Shown here in pieces: positions 9,119-19,650 of a stretch of DNA of 64,000 nt. The DNA comes from Gammaproteobacteria bacterium (GTDB lineage: Bacteria > Pseudomonadota > Gammaproteobacteria > Pseudomonadales > Pseudohongiellaceae): assembly GCA_030831165.1 (NCBI GenBank), contig JAURLP010000006.1, forward strand, positions 28,443 through 92,442, written 5' to 3'. How positions within the stretch are numbered: the first letter of the stretch is position 1; the number at the start of each line of letters is the position of its first letter. The position numbers were made by a program, and so were the translations under genes. Below the pieces are notes generated by a model. That model saw only the letters and a list, made by a program, of their open reading frames with translations, did no database searches and was not told where the DNA came from.

Positions 9119-10090
9119 CTAGTGTTGTACCAGTTGCATAGCATGTTTAAGGACGCTCAGGTCTGCTCCGGGTTTGTAAGCATTCTCACTGAGATAGCGT
9201 CGGAATTTTTTGCCTCCGGGCTGACTTTGAAATAAACCGAGTATATGTCGAGTAATATGTCTTAAGGCTGTGCCATCACTAAGTTCTGTATCTATATAAG
9301 GTAAAAAATGCTCAAGAATATTTAAGCGCTCAGGTATTTCATCCTGTACATCAAAGAATTCTTTATCAACGGCAGATAGAATATACGGGCGCTGATATGC
9401 TTCACGCCCGAGCATGACGCCATCGACATATTTCAAGTGTTCATGAGCTTCAGGTAAATTTTTAATTCCACCATTGATAATGATTTCCAGTTCTGGAAAA
9501 TGTCTTTTGATGTCATAAACGCGGTGATAGTTTAAGGGTGGAACCTCTCGGTTTTGTTTGGGGCTCAAACCCTTAAGAATGGCAATCCGGGCATGTAAAA
9601 TGAAACATGTACAGCCAGCTGAGTTAACGACAGATATGAACTCGGCTAATTCGTCATGACTATCCATGTTGTCTATACCAATACGACTTTTGACTGTCAC
9701 GGGTATTGCAACAGAATTTTGCATGGCGGCCACACATTCAGCGACCAGTTCCGGCTCAGCCATCAAGCAAGCGCCTATTTTGCCATTTTGAACGCGGTCA
9801 CTGGGGCAGCCAACATTCAGGTTTATTTCTATATAGCCTGCATCCTCAGCCATTTTCGCACATTCGGCGAGCTCTTTCGGGTTGCTCCCCCCAAGTTGAA
9901 TCGCTACCGGCTGCTCCTCTGGATTAAATTTCAGAAAACGTTCTTTGTTACCATGGATGAGTGCACCGCTGGTCACCATTTCTGTGTATAACATGGCATG
10001 TTTGCTTAGCAGGCGTAAAAAATAACGACAGTGCCGGTCAGTCCAGTCCATCATTGGAGCAACGCAAAAAGTATGTGAAGGCTTGCGCAT
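9119..10090 (-). CDS. dusA: tRNA-dihydrouridine(20/20a) synthase DusA
   Basis: The 323-residue TIM-barrel flavoenzyme opens with FCVAPMMDWTDRHCR and has the catalytic cysteine C95 in NVGCPSDRVQNG, both DusA hallmarks. DusA reduces uridines 20 and 20a in the tRNA D-loop using NADPH and FMN. It follows roxA after four bases, so purB, roxA and dusA (read right to left), and possibly the TerB gene, look like one minus-strand operon of translation and purine genes. Confidence 0.95.
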   Translation of the reverse strand: MRKPSHTFCVAPMMDWTDRHCRYFLRLLSKHAMLYTEMVTSGALIHGNKERFLKFNPEEQPVAIQLGGSNPKELAECAKMAEDAGYIEINLNVGCPSDRVQNGKIGACLMAEPELVAECVAAMQNSVAIPVTVKSRIGIDNMDSHDELAEFISVVNSAGCTCFILHARIAILKGLSPKQNREVPPLNYHRVYDIKRHFPELEIIINGGIKNLPEAHEHLKYVDGVMLGREAYQRPYILSAVDKEFFDVQDEIPERLNILEHFLPYIDTELSDGTALRHITRHILGLFQSQPGGKKFRRYLSENAYKPGADLSVLKHAMQLVQH

Positions 10091-10094
10091 TAAT

Positions 10095-11254
10095 TTAATG
10101 TAGTTCTTCGTTTTCTATTAGTGTTCCCTGATTATAAAGTTTACACAGTAAGTTGATACAGTCCAGACTGGACCCATAAGTCATAGAATTTATCAGAGCT
10201 ATATTTCTGTCGCAAAGCGCTGCCACTAAGGCAGTAAGGTCTTTATTGAAAGGGTTTATAATAAAGGCTTCTCCATCAGCAAACAGGTAAAGAAGCTCAT
10301 CCTTTCTGAAAAATGCCAGACGCGCCGCAGGGTGTTTTTCCAGCGAGGGCATCAGGGCTAAAATGTCGGCAAAGTTTTCTGTGGTCAATTCAATTTCAGG
10401 GAAATAACTGAGCTCCGGGTACTTTCGTTGCGTCATGTATCGGCCGAACCATTGTTCAATTTCTTGTTCATTCTGCAGCGCGTTCATCAACAGTGATTTC
10501 ATACGATCGACACTTTCCAGACTAAGTTCTGCTGGGTTAGTTTGTAGTGATAAATCGGGGTCGCTGTAGCGCTGGTCCTCAGTTGTTTCGGCGCATAAGC
10601 TTGCGGCATAATGGCTGATAATTTCACTGTAAGATGGTGCTCTAAAGCCGATGGAATAACTTAGTGAATCATTAAGTGAAGTGCCCTGATGGGCGATTCC
10701 TGGGGGGATGTAAAGGGCATCGCCACACTCCAGAGTGAAGGTATCAGAGACCATGAAGTCTTGTAGTATTTGCAGTTCAGTATCTGTTCTCAACCTGCTG
10801 AGGTGATCACAGTGCTGGCCAAGTTGCCAATGTCTTTGCCCCTGCCCTTGGACGATTATCACATCATAATAATCAAAATGGGGACCGATACCGGCTTTTT
10901 CAGTAGCATAGCTCACCATCACATCGTCAAGTCGCCAATCGGGAATAAAATTAACACTTTTTAGGAGCTTTTTTACCTGTGGCAGCCATTGGTCAACCGC
11001 CTGTACCAGTAAACTCCAATGTTCATTGGGTAGAGAAGTGAAATCTTTTTCTAGAAAAGGACCGTTTTGCAAGCGCCAAGTGTCATTTTCATTAAAGACC
11101 AGTCTTGACTCGACCTCTTCTTCGCAAGCTAGCCCTGCCAGTTCTTCAGGACTGATTGGGTCCTTAAAGTCTGGAAAGGCATTTTTGATGAGTAATGGCT
11201 TTTTTTGCCAATAGTCACGAAGAAAGGTTTCCGGGTTAATATTGTGTGGAAGCA

Positions 11255-11255
<1 letters not shown>
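10095..11255 (-). CDS. roxA: 50S ribosomal protein L16 arginine hydroxylase (JmjC/cupin)
   Basis: The 386-residue protein matches E. coli RoxA/YcfD, an Fe(II)/2-oxoglutarate oxygenase that hydroxylates an arginine of ribosomal protein L16. The iron-binding facial triad is visible: H126 and D128 in GPHFDYYDV, and H189 in PPGIAHQG. A C-terminal winged-helix part follows. The start ATG overlaps the end of purB (base 11255), indicating coupling. The pairing with purB and dusA places it among translation-related genes. Confidence 0.93.
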
Positions 11256-12637
<1,382 letters not shown>

Positions 12638-12695
12638 CTATTTCTAAAACGGCATAATACATGATTTCAATCGAAATTAGCAGTATTTAACATGG

Positions 12696-12712
12696 CATAT
12701 GTTTGACATATG
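12696..12712. promoter_or_regulatory. Palindromic operator upstream of vapB
   Basis: CATATGT-TTG-ACATATG is a perfect inverted repeat of 7-bp arms with a 3-base spacer. It covers the -35 box of the vapB promoter. AbrB-fold antitoxins normally repress their own promoter through such palindromes, so this is a good candidate for the VapB-VapC autoregulatory site. Confidence 0.65.
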
Positions 12713-12730
12713 ATTAATTAGTCGTATACT
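12703..12730 (+). promoter_or_regulatory. vapBC promoter
   Basis: TTGACA (12703-12708), a 16-base spacer and TATACT (12725-12730) form a near-consensus sigma-70 promoter. Transcription would start near 12737, giving a leader of about 25 bases with the ribosome site AGGAG before the ATG at 12762. The -35 box is embedded in the palindrome at 12696-12712. Confidence 0.75.
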
Positions 12731-12761
12731 CCCCAGAAAAGTGATAATGCAGGAGTTATCC

Positions 12762-12980
12762 ATGCCTACCAAAGCAAAAATATTTATCAATGGACGCAAT
12801 CAGGCTGTTCGAATACCACGGGAACTGGAATTTAAAGGTGTGGATGCAGTAAGCATCGAAAAACAAGGGAATTCTCTTCTGCTTAGCCCGGTTCGAAGCA
12901 CCTGGAGTTCCTTTCAAAATGAAGATAGAGCCGATGAAGATTTCATGCGTATTCGCCCGCGTTTAATTAAATCTACCTAG
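12762..12980 (+). CDS. vapB: VapB-type antitoxin (AbrB/SpoVT fold)
   Basis: This 72-residue protein has the swapped-hairpin DNA-binding domain in its first 45 residues (KAKIFINGRNQAVRIPRE, then VSIEKQGNSLLLSP). The toxin-binding tail contains the aromatic pair W-SSF. This is the standard VapB/MvpT build. The ATG at 12762 is preferred over upstream GTG/ATG codons (12741, 12747) because AGGAG lies just before it and the family starts there. The toxin gene follows 19 bases later. Confidence 0.85.
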   Translation: MPTKAKIFINGRNQAVRIPRELEFKGVDAVSIEKQGNSLLLSPVRSTWSSFQNEDRADEDFMRIRPRLIKST

Positions 12981-12999
12981 GATATTAATCAGGTTTTTT

Positions 13000-13419
13000 A
13001 TGCTGATACTGCTGAGCCCGGAAGTTTGCCGGCAAATAATTCTCACTCAGGATGAAGCCGTACTGAATCTGCTGGAATCCTGGTCTGCTCGTGGTGATGA
13101 AATCATGCTATCCGCTGTCACTTATGCTGAATTGGTCGCCGGCGCGTTGAATACTGCAGATAAAACAAAGCATATGAGTCTGGTAAAGTCTTTCTGTGAG
13201 CGTCTGGATGCCATTGTGCCCTGGGATGAGGATGCAGTAGATAAATACACTGAGATTCAAATGCAGGCCATAGCGCAGGGGACAATCACCAATATGAATA
13301 ATGCTATGTTAGCGGCACATGCAATTTGTCTGGATGCCAGTCTTTTGTGTATCAATCAAAAAAGTTTTGAAGGTATTAAGGGTATAAAACTAATTGAGCT
13401 AAGTGAGGCTGCTACTTAG
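13000..13419 (+). CDS. vapC: PIN-domain VapC-type toxin, active site probably defective
   Basis: The 139-residue protein follows the VapC pattern: AVTYAEL in the middle, and a late segment aligning with the family's 'PNDMLIAAHA...LVTNN..EF'. VapC toxins are Mg-dependent RNases that use three or four acidic residues. Here the N-terminal LLDTN is replaced by LLSPE, and the third acidic site (ND) reads NN in MNNAMLAAHA. Only the glutamate of AEL is clearly kept. The fold looks intact but the catalytic centre does not, so it may be an inactive toxin that still co-represses with VapB. Confidence 0.8.
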   Translation: MLILLSPEVCRQIILTQDEAVLNLLESWSARGDEIMLSAVTYAELVAGALNTADKTKHMSLVKSFCERLDAIVPWDEDAVDKYTEIQMQAIAQGTITNMNNAMLAAHAICLDASLLCINQKSFEGIKGIKLIELSEAAT

Positions 13420-13467
13420 CAAGGCAATGTAAATTAGTCTGAAAAAATAAGCCACAATATTAAAGAT

Positions 13468-13497
13468 AAAAAAAGGGCAGCTCAAGCTGCCCTTTTT
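13468..13497. terminator. Bidirectional rho-independent terminator
   Basis: GGGCAGCT and AGCTGCCC (13475-13492) form a near-closed hairpin flanked by an A-tract on the left and a T-tract on the right. It can stop both vapC (plus) and the converging MFS gene (minus). Confidence 0.85.
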
Positions 13498-13528
13498 ATT
13501 ACAACATTTATTATTGAAGCATTACTTC

Positions 13529-14803
13529 TTATGCTATTGGACCACTTTCATCGATCGCATGTACTGATGGGGCGCCAATTTTGATTGGGGCTGTTTCTTT
13601 CAAGAACAAGGAAACAACGATGCCTAGTGCGACGCCTGCGAGTGGGACATACATGACATTTTCTAGGCCATAAGCGCCAGCGAAGTTGCCAGCAATGATT
13701 GGAGCAACTCCACCACCGAAGATCTCTCCAGCCCCAACCACGATGCCAATAGAGGCAGCAATCAAGCCTGGTCGTGCTGATTCAGTTGAAATTGGACCTG
13801 TGATCAGTGCAACGTTACCCAGGCAGAAGAAAGCTATGACGAATAAGGGAACAAAGAGTGCGCCTACACCACTGCTAATTTGCATGAACCACCATACTGC
13901 AAGGGTTGCTCCGATGAAGCCGGCAATGGCAACTGGTTTGCGGCCCAATTTATCAGAAAGACCAGGCCAACCAAATTGACCAAGGAAGCCTCCAAAGCCT
14001 ACTGCTGAAGCTACAATACCCATATCCGTTGTGCTCAGGCCTATAATATTTACCAGATAGACAGGGACCATTGCTCCCATGACAAATACACAAGCCATGG
14101 CACAGAACAAAGCGATCATACACACAATAATGTTGGAGCTTTTCAGTGCATCCAGCCATTTAGCTTCTTGCTCAGAAGTTGTGCCTAATAGTGCAGCACC
14201 GTCGGTATCCTTAGGCTCTTTTAAAACCTTGTATAGTAAGGCAGCTACAATGAAGCCGGGGATAGCCGCAATCCAGAAAATAGCATGCCAGGAGATCCCT
14301 GCAGCAAGTAATTGCGATGCCAAAATTGGAGCCAGTGCAAAACCGGTCAGTGCGAAGCCGCACTGTTGTATACCTTGGTTTAGTCCTCTGCGATGTGGCT
14401 TAGAAGCAACAGCAACAGCTGTAAAGCTCGTTGGTGTGTAAGCACCTTCCATCATGCCCATAAATGTACGAATGATAACCAGTGAGGTCAGACTGCCAAC
14501 CATTCCAGAAAAACCGCCCATTAATGAGAATAAAATGATTGCTGGAAGTATAACTTTTCGATGCCCAATTTTATCCGAGATACGCCCACAAATGATTGCA
14601 AAAATACCCCATGCAATACCTGTGTAACCCGCTAAGCTACCGATAAGTTCAGGTGCTAAACCTAGTTCTTCTGACATGGAAGGCCAAAGTGTTGAAATGA
14701 CCCACCTGTCCAAACCAACCAGACCAAATCCGATAGCTAACAGAGTGACAACTTTCCACTCATAGTCTGTATTCCAATTTTTATTATTTTCATTTTCTTG
14801 CAT
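13529..14803 (-). CDS. Major facilitator superfamily transporter
   Basis: This 424-residue, 12-helix protein has the MFS loop motif GRISDKIGHRKV between helices 2 and 3, and the related GLSDKLGRKPV between helices 8 and 9. The segment VGLDRWVISTLWPSM in helix 1 resembles anion:cation-symporter-like MFS members that carry organic anions, but the substrate cannot be read from sequence. A good ribosome site (AAGGGG) precedes the ATG. With vapBC it fills the space between hflD and purB, which are adjacent in related genomes, so it may be an acquired gene. Confidence 0.85.
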   Translation of the reverse strand: MQENENNKNWNTDYEWKVVTLLAIGFGLVGLDRWVISTLWPSMSEELGLAPELIGSLAGYTGIAWGIFAIICGRISDKIGHRKVILPAIILFSLMGGFSGMVGSLTSLVIIRTFMGMMEGAYTPTSFTAVAVASKPHRRGLNQGIQQCGFALTGFALAPILASQLLAAGISWHAIFWIAAIPGFIVAALLYKVLKEPKDTDGAALLGTTSEQEAKWLDALKSSNIIVCMIALFCAMACVFVMGAMVPVYLVNIIGLSTTDMGIVASAVGFGGFLGQFGWPGLSDKLGRKPVAIAGFIGATLAVWWFMQISSGVGALFVPLFVIAFFCLGNVALITGPISTESARPGLIAASIGIVVGAGEIFGGGVAPIIAGNFAGAYGLENVMYVPLAGVALGIVVSLFLKETAPIKIGAPSVHAIDESGPIA

Positions 14804-14913
14804 TAGACTAACCCCTTAATAATCTAGAAACGAAGCGTCGATAATAAACACCATTTATTGAAATGTCTACGCCCTCAAGCTAATAGCATAGCCGGATTCA
14901 GGAAATATTTTCT

Positions 14914-15552
14914 TCAGGCCCGAGTGCTATTAAGCAAAGCACGAATATCTTTAGAAATTCTGCCGCGAAAAAGTAAAAAGTGCCAACGACGACCACCTAA
15001 CTGATGCCACAATACCGCTGATCTTATGCCGGCAAGCAAGGTTGCCCGAATTGTGTTGGCGATAGCCGTATTTTTTAAATACTGGGGTTTCCCGGAGACC
15101 TGAATTCTAAATGACAACGTGCTTATCGTTTCTTGGTAAAGACGCGCAAGCTGATTAATAATATCGGGGTTTTCGGCAAGCTGCATATTGGAGTCCTGGT
15201 TTTCTTTTTCTGTCTTTGCCAAACCATCAGCAATTGTCTTTAGCATCTCGGGTTGTTTACCAAGTCTGACCTCCAAATAAATCAGGCCAATAAGGTAACG
15301 CATCAGGTCAGGGCTTTTTAAAGAACTTTCCTTGGTAACAAATATTTCTTCCAATACTTGCAGGCCCAGTCTTAATTTATCGATATCCCCATACACCTCT
15401 AGGGTTGAGCCTGGACTGGTGATAAACAAACTCTCCAGGCAAGTGCTTAGCTTGTCTTGTGCAGCCAGGCCATGCTGAGCTAACTGATCAACCAGAAAAG
15501 CCGCTTGTGCGATGCCAGCCAGTGCGAGTGTTTGTTGAATTGATTTTTCCAT
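14914..15552 (-). CDS. hflD: High-frequency lysogenization protein HflD homolog
   Basis: The 212-residue helical protein matches HflD (IQQTLALAGIAQAAFLV at the start, RSAVLWHQLGGRRWHFLLFR near the end). In E. coli HflD is a membrane-associated protein that modulates phage lambda CII; its own cellular role is not settled. A longer form exists upstream, but the ATG at 15552 fits the family N-terminus (MEKSIQQ). It directly follows mnmA, as in E. coli (nudJ-mnmA-hflD). Confidence 0.9.
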   Translation of the reverse strand: MEKSIQQTLALAGIAQAAFLVDQLAQHGLAAQDKLSTCLESLFITSPGSTLEVYGDIDKLRLGLQVLEEIFVTKESSLKSPDLMRYLIGLIYLEVRLGKQPEMLKTIADGLAKTEKENQDSNMQLAENPDIINQLARLYQETISTLSFRIQVSGKPQYLKNTAIANTIRATLLAGIRSAVLWHQLGGRRWHFLLFRGRISKDIRALLNSTRA

Positions 15553-15560
15553 AATAGTGA

Positions 15561-16655
15561 TTAAAAGGAAGAAGAAGCTTCTATTACTCCGCCACCAAGA
15601 CAAAGATCCCCCTGGTATAAAACGATAAATTGTCCTGGAGTTACACTGCGTTGGGCATCTTCAAAAACCACACGATAAACAGTGTTTTCTTTAGTCAGAG
15701 TGCAAGCCTGATCTTGCTGGCGATAACGAACTTTGGCATGACATTTTAAGGGCAAAGCGGGTTGAGGCTGATTGATCCAGCTTATTTCAGCGCAGGTGAG
15801 TTGATTGGAAAAAAGCAGCGGATGCTCGTTGCCCTGTACTACTATAAGCACATTTCTGGCCAGGTCTTTACTGGCAACATACCAGGGTGCTTCTTTATGA
15901 TCTTTTATGCCACCGATGCCCAAGCCCTGTCGTTGACCCAGAGTGTGATACATCAGCCCTTTGTGTTGGCCAAGAATATTGCCATCTGCATCTTCAATAT
16001 TGCCAGGTTGTCCAGGAAGATAAGTTTCCAGAAAATCATTGAAACGCCGTTCTCCGATAAAGCAAATGCCCGTACTGTCTTTTTTATCATGCGTCAGCAA
16101 ATCATGCTTTTCAGCAACCGCTCGAACCACTGGCTTTTCAAGCTCTCCAACAGGAAATAAAGTTTTGGCCAGTTGCTCCTCCTGTACTGCACATAAAAAA
16201 TAGCTCTGGTCTTTATTGTTATCGAGACCTTTTAGCAGATAGGTACGGTCATCGATTTGTTTTTTTCTAACATAGTGGCCTGTAGCGATAAGATCGGCAC
16301 CCAGTAGCAGGGCATAGTCGAGAAAGGCTTTAAATTTTATTTCCCGGTTACACAGTACATCGGGATTAGGGGTGCGGCCTGCTTTATATTCGTGCAGAAA
16401 ATGCTCAAAGACATTATCCCAGTATTCAGCTGCAAAATTAGCATTGTGTAATCTTATTCCGAGCTTGTCGCAAACTGCCTGGGCATCCGCCAGATCTTCC
16501 TTGGCTGTACAATACTCTGTGCCGTCGTCTTCTTCCCAGTTTTTCATGAACAGGCCTTCGACCTGAAAACCTTGCTCAAGCAATAAAAGGGCGGCGACCG
16601 AGGAATCAACTCCACCAGACATGCCAACAATCACTTTGGTGTCTGAATTGCTCAT
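15561..16655 (-). CDS. mnmA: tRNA-uridine 2-sulfurtransferase MnmA
   Basis: The 364-residue enzyme thiolates U34 of Lys, Glu and Gln tRNAs. Visible features are the ATP PP-loop SGGVDSS (13-19), the first catalytic cysteine C102 in [10 protein letters not shown] and the second, C198, in [10 protein letters not shown]. Length matches E. coli MnmA (368). Its start overlaps the nudJ stop by four bases (ATGA), so nudJ-mnmA-hflD form a coupled operon. Confidence 0.96.
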   Translation of the reverse strand: MSNSDTKVIVGMSGGVDSSVAALLLLEQGFQVEGLFMKNWEEDDGTEYCTAKEDLADAQAVCDKLGIRLHNANFAAEYWDNVFEHFLHEYKAGRTPNPDVLCNREIKFKAFLDYALLLGADLIATGHYVRKKQIDDRTYLLKGLDNNKDQSYFLCAVQEEQLAKTLFPVGELEKPVVRAVAEKHDLLTHDKKDSTGICFIGERRFNDFLETYLPGQPGNIEDADGNILGQHKGLMYHTLGQRQGLGIGGIKDHKEAPWYVASKDLARNVLIVVQGNEHPLLFSNQLTCAEISWINQPQPALPLKCHAKVRYRQQDQACTLTKENTVYRVVFEDAQRSVTPGQFIVLYQGDLCLGGGVIEASSSF

Positions 16656-17104
16656 GATATGAGATGGTGATAAATGAGTGAAAGTGGATACCGTTGGCCA
16701 GCTAAATAGTCTTGCAGGACCTTTCCAACGATGGGGCTTCGTGCCTTAAAATCAAAAGCCAGTATTTCATCTGCACTTAACCAGTGAGCCGCAATAATAT
16801 CTTTATCCAGTGATAGCTCCGGATAATGTTTAAGCGGAGAGGCTATAAAACAATGCCTGATATAAGTTATGCCATTGTGAGGAGAATAATATTGATAAGT
16901 GCCAAGAAAAGCATTGAGCTCAACCTCCCAGGCGGTTTCTTCCAGTGTTTCTCGCAACGCGGCTTCATATAGCGTTTCATTTTCATCTAGATGGCCTGCA
17001 GGTTGATTAAACACAGTCTTCCCCTGGTCTTTTTCTTCAACCATCAGAAAGCGGCCGTTGTCTTCGACAATGCATGCGACTGTTGTATGTGGGTGCCAAT
17101 TCAT
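16652..17104 (-). CDS. nudJ: Nudix hydrolase NudJ
   Basis: The 150-residue protein has a Nudix box from G37 (GHLDENE, then REtlEE ending at E56), which binds Mg and pyrophosphate. The W-P-H-T-T-V start and the position directly before mnmA match NudJ of E. coli, which hydrolyses pyrimidine nucleoside di- and triphosphates and the thiamine precursor HMP-PP. The glycine that usually closes the box is replaced by alanine, a tolerated change. Confidence 0.9.
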   Translation of the reverse strand: MNWHPHTTVACIVEDNGRFLMVEEKDQGKTVFNQPAGHLDENETLYEAALRETLEETAWEVELNAFLGTYQYYSPHNGITYIRHCFIASPLKHYPELSLDKDIIAAHWLSADEILAFDFKARSPIVGKVLQDYLAGQRYPLSLIYHHLIS

Positions 17105-17208
17105 AAGCGAGGCATCCTACCCGAAATTGGGGGCTACATAAACGTTAAACTAATGCGATAATCTTTTCTTTATAAGTGCATAACAAAAAATAAGTGAGTT
17201 AAAACAAA

Positions 17209-17685
17209 ATGAACAACCTGACACATCTTGATTCACAAGGCCGGGCACAAATGGTCGATGTGGGCGCAAAGGAAATTAGCCAGCGCAGTGCGACAGCAGA
17301 AGCTGTTGTCATTATGCAGCCGGAAACTCTGGCCATGATCACGGAAGGTAAGCATAAAAAAGGTGATGTATTTGCAGTTGCACGCATTGCTGGCATTCAG
17401 GCGGCCAAGAAATGCCCTGAATTAATCCCATTATGTCATCCGCTTATGCTGAGCTCCGTTACAGTTGAACTCGAAGCCGATACCGCCAATAGTCAGGTCA
17501 AAATAAGCGCAAGGTGCAAGCTTGCGGGACAAACGGGCGTAGAAATGGAAGCGCTGACAGCCGCATCAGTTGCCGCATTAACAATTTACGATATGTGCAA
17601 AGCGGTTGATAAAGGGATGACCATTTCCCAAATACAATTAGTTGAAAAGTCAGGTGGGAAATCTGGCCAATGGCGCAGAGCCTAA
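17209..17685 (+). CDS. moaC: Cyclic pyranopterin monophosphate synthase MoaC
   Basis: This 158-residue protein matches MoaC along its full length: [17 protein letters not shown], the conserved CHPLMLSSV, and the active-site segment [29 protein letters not shown]. MoaC makes cyclic pyranopterin monophosphate from the MoaA product, the first intermediate of molybdenum cofactor synthesis. It heads a moaC-moaD-moaE run. No moaA is present in this window. Confidence 0.97.
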   Translation: MNNLTHLDSQGRAQMVDVGAKEISQRSATAEAVVIMQPETLAMITEGKHKKGDVFAVARIAGIQAAKKCPELIPLCHPLMLSSVTVELEADTANSQVKISARCKLAGQTGVEMEALTAASVAALTIYDMCKAVDKGMTISQIQLVEKSGGKSGQWRRA

Positions 17686-17699
17686 AAGGAGAGCTAACA

Positions 17700-17954
17700 A
17701 TGGCGACTGTTCATTATTTTGCCAGCATACGGGAAAAGCTCGGCTTGTCGACAGAACAGCTTGAGTTACCATCACAGGTAGACACTGTCAACGCGCTGGT
17801 TGCTTTGCTTATTGAGCAGCATGGCAGCAGCTGGGAAGAAGTGCTAAAAAAGTCTTCAGTACTGGTTGCCGTCAATCAATCAGTTGTCAGTTTTACGTCT
17901 CCTGTTACGAACGGCGATGAAGTTGCTTTTTTCCCGCCAGTTACTGGTGGCTAA
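17700..17954 (+). CDS. moaD: Molybdopterin synthase sulfur carrier subunit MoaD
   Basis: The 84-residue ubiquitin-fold protein ends in Gly-Gly (FFPPVTGG), the C-terminus that is adenylated and thiocarboxylated to donate sulfur. The start at 17700 has a strong ribosome site (AAAGGAGAG) and gives the usual length; a longer reading into moaC lacks support. It lies 14 bases after moaC. Confidence 0.93.
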   Translation: MATVHYFASIREKLGLSTEQLELPSQVDTVNALVALLIEQHGSSWEEVLKKSSVLVAVNQSVVSFTSPVTNGDEVAFFPPVTGG

Positions 17955-17990
17955 GATGAGAACGATTTTACTTCTAATTATGAGTCAGTC

Positions 17991-18479
17991 ATGCGTTCAC
18001 TAAAAATTTCCATTCAAGAGCAAGACTTTAGTATTGATGACGAATGTGCCGTGATGAGAGCAGTACATAAAGACATAGGAGCGCTGGCAACCTTTACTGG
18101 CTTGGTTAGAGAGCTGGATGATGAAAATTCATCCCAGCAGAGTGTTTCATCTCTTTACCTTGAGCACTATCCTGGTATGACCGAAAAAAACTTGCAGGAA
18201 ATTGCAGAAGAAGCAGACCTGCGCTGGCCTATATTAGATATTGTTATCATTCATCGTATTGGTGAATTAAAAGTGTCAGAACAAATCGTTTTTGTAGGGG
18301 TAAGCAGTATGCATCGCGAAGCCGCTTTTGCTGCTTGTGCTTTTATAATGGATTTTTTAAAAACCAAGGCTGCTTTCTGGAAAAAGAGTATCACAGAGAA
18401 TCAAGAGCGTTGGGTTGAAGCAAAAAATTCTGATGCAAAAGCGACCGAAAAGTGGGCAGAAACTAAACATAAGCGCTAG
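17991..18479 (+). CDS. moaE: Molybdopterin synthase catalytic subunit MoaE
   Basis: The 162-residue protein has the MoaE landmarks GALATFTGLVRE, LEHYPGMTEKNL, the hairpin HRIGELKVSE, and the active-site lysine segment LKTKAAFWKKS. With MoaD it puts the dithiolene sulfurs onto the pterin. The stop codon falls within a terminator-like hairpin (18471-18494), so the operon probably ends here. Confidence 0.95.
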   Translation: MRSLKISIQEQDFSIDDECAVMRAVHKDIGALATFTGLVRELDDENSSQQSVSSLYLEHYPGMTEKNLQEIAEEADLRWPILDIVIIHRIGELKVSEQIVFVGVSSMHREAAFAACAFIMDFLKTKAAFWKKSITENQERWVEAKNSDAKATEKWAETKHKR

Positions 18480-18494
18480 AATACGCGCTTTTTT
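18471..18494 (+). terminator. Terminator overlapping the moaE stop codon
   Basis: AAGCGC (18471-18476) pairs with GCGCTT (18485-18490) across an 8-base loop, followed by a run of T. The hairpin contains the moaE TAG and ends just 15 bases before the prfB start. It should limit read-through from the moa operon into prfB. Confidence 0.65.
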
Positions 18495-18508
18495 CAAGGA
18501 AGTTTGAA

Positions 18509-19607
18509 ATGCTTGAAGTAAACAGTTTGTTACAGCAAATAAAAGATAATCTGGAACGTATTTCTGTTCTCAGGGGGTATCTTTGACTTCGAGCAGAAGC
18601 AGGAACGCTTAACCGAAGTAGAACTTGAATTAGGTGAATCCGCTGTCTGGGATAAACCTGAATATGCGCAAGAACTTGGTAAAGAACGCTCAAGCCTTAA
18701 GGCTGTTGTGCAAACCATACTCGAGCTTGAACAAAACTACTCCGATATACAGAGTATTATTGAGCTGGCCAAGGAAGAAGAAGATAAAGAACTGCTGGAT
18801 GAAGCATTGCTGGATTTAGCAAAGGCGGAAGAATCTCTGGAACAACTGGAAAAACGACGTATGTTTTCCGGAGAAATGGATGCCAATAATGCATATCTGG
18901 ATATACAGGCTGGCTCAGGAGGCACTGAAGCGCAGGACTGGGCAGAAATGATTATGCGCATGTATTTGCGTTGGGGTGAGCAAAAGGGTTTTAAAACAGA
19001 ACTGGTCGAAGTTACACCTGGAGAAGGCGCAGGTATTAAAGGTGCGACTTTATATTTTGAAGGGGAATTTGCCTTTGGCTGGCTGCGAACTGAAACAGGA
19101 GTGCACCGCCTAGTCCGAAAATCACCTTTTGACTCTGGTAGTCGACGTCATACCTCATTTGCATCTGTGTTTGTCTCACCTGAAATAGATGATGATATTG
19201 ATATTGATCTGGATATGAGTCAGGTAAGGGTCGACACTTATCGATCTAGTGGTGCCGGAGGACAGCACGTGAACACCACCGATTCTGCTGTACGCTTGAC
19301 ACATGAACCTAGCGGAATCGTTGTGCAGTGCCAGAATCAGCGCTCACAGCATAAAAATAAAGAAACCGCGATTAAACAGTTAAAAGCAAAACTATATGAA
19401 ATTGAAATGCTCAAGAAGCGTGAAGGGTTACAGGCGATAGAAGATACTAAAGCTGATATTGGCTGGGGCAGCCAAATACGATCCTATGTGTTGGATGCAT
19501 CCAGAATAAAAGACTTACGAACTAATGTAGAAACATCAAATCCGGGCGCTGTACTGGATGGAGATCTTGACCAGTTTATGGAAGCCAGTTTGAAAATGGG
19601 GCTCTAA
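18509..19607 (+). CDS. prfB: Peptide chain release factor 2 (programmed +1 frameshift)
   Basis: The gene begins at ATG 18509 ([21 protein letters not shown]), meets an in-frame TGA at 18584-18586, and continues in the +1 frame to 19607, giving 365 residues. The site AGGGGGTATCTTTGAC matches the conserved autoregulatory frameshift of bacterial prfB. The second frame holds the catalytic GGQ ([17 protein letters not shown]) and the stop-recognition region near [13 protein letters not shown]2 releases at UGA and UAA. lysS follows, as in E. coli. Confidence 0.96.
18571..18587 (+). promoter_or_regulatory. prfB +1 frameshift site
   Basis: An internal Shine-Dalgarno-like AGGGGG lies three bases before CTT TGA C. 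Ribosomes pausing at the UGA slip from CUU to UUU and continue with GAC. Low RF2 favours the shift, which gives feedback control. Confidence 0.95.
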
Positions 19608-19650
19608 ACCAGAACGAGTGAAATTAATTCAAAGCACTGAGATATTAATA

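Noticed and set aside
14914..15552. Possible prophage remnant suggested by hflD (phage lysogenization gene)
   Set aside because: hflD is a conserved chromosomal gene in the nudJ-mnmA operon; no phage genes are near.
18584..18586. Apparent nonsense mutation in prfB
   Set aside because: The TGA is part of the conserved programmed frameshift site.
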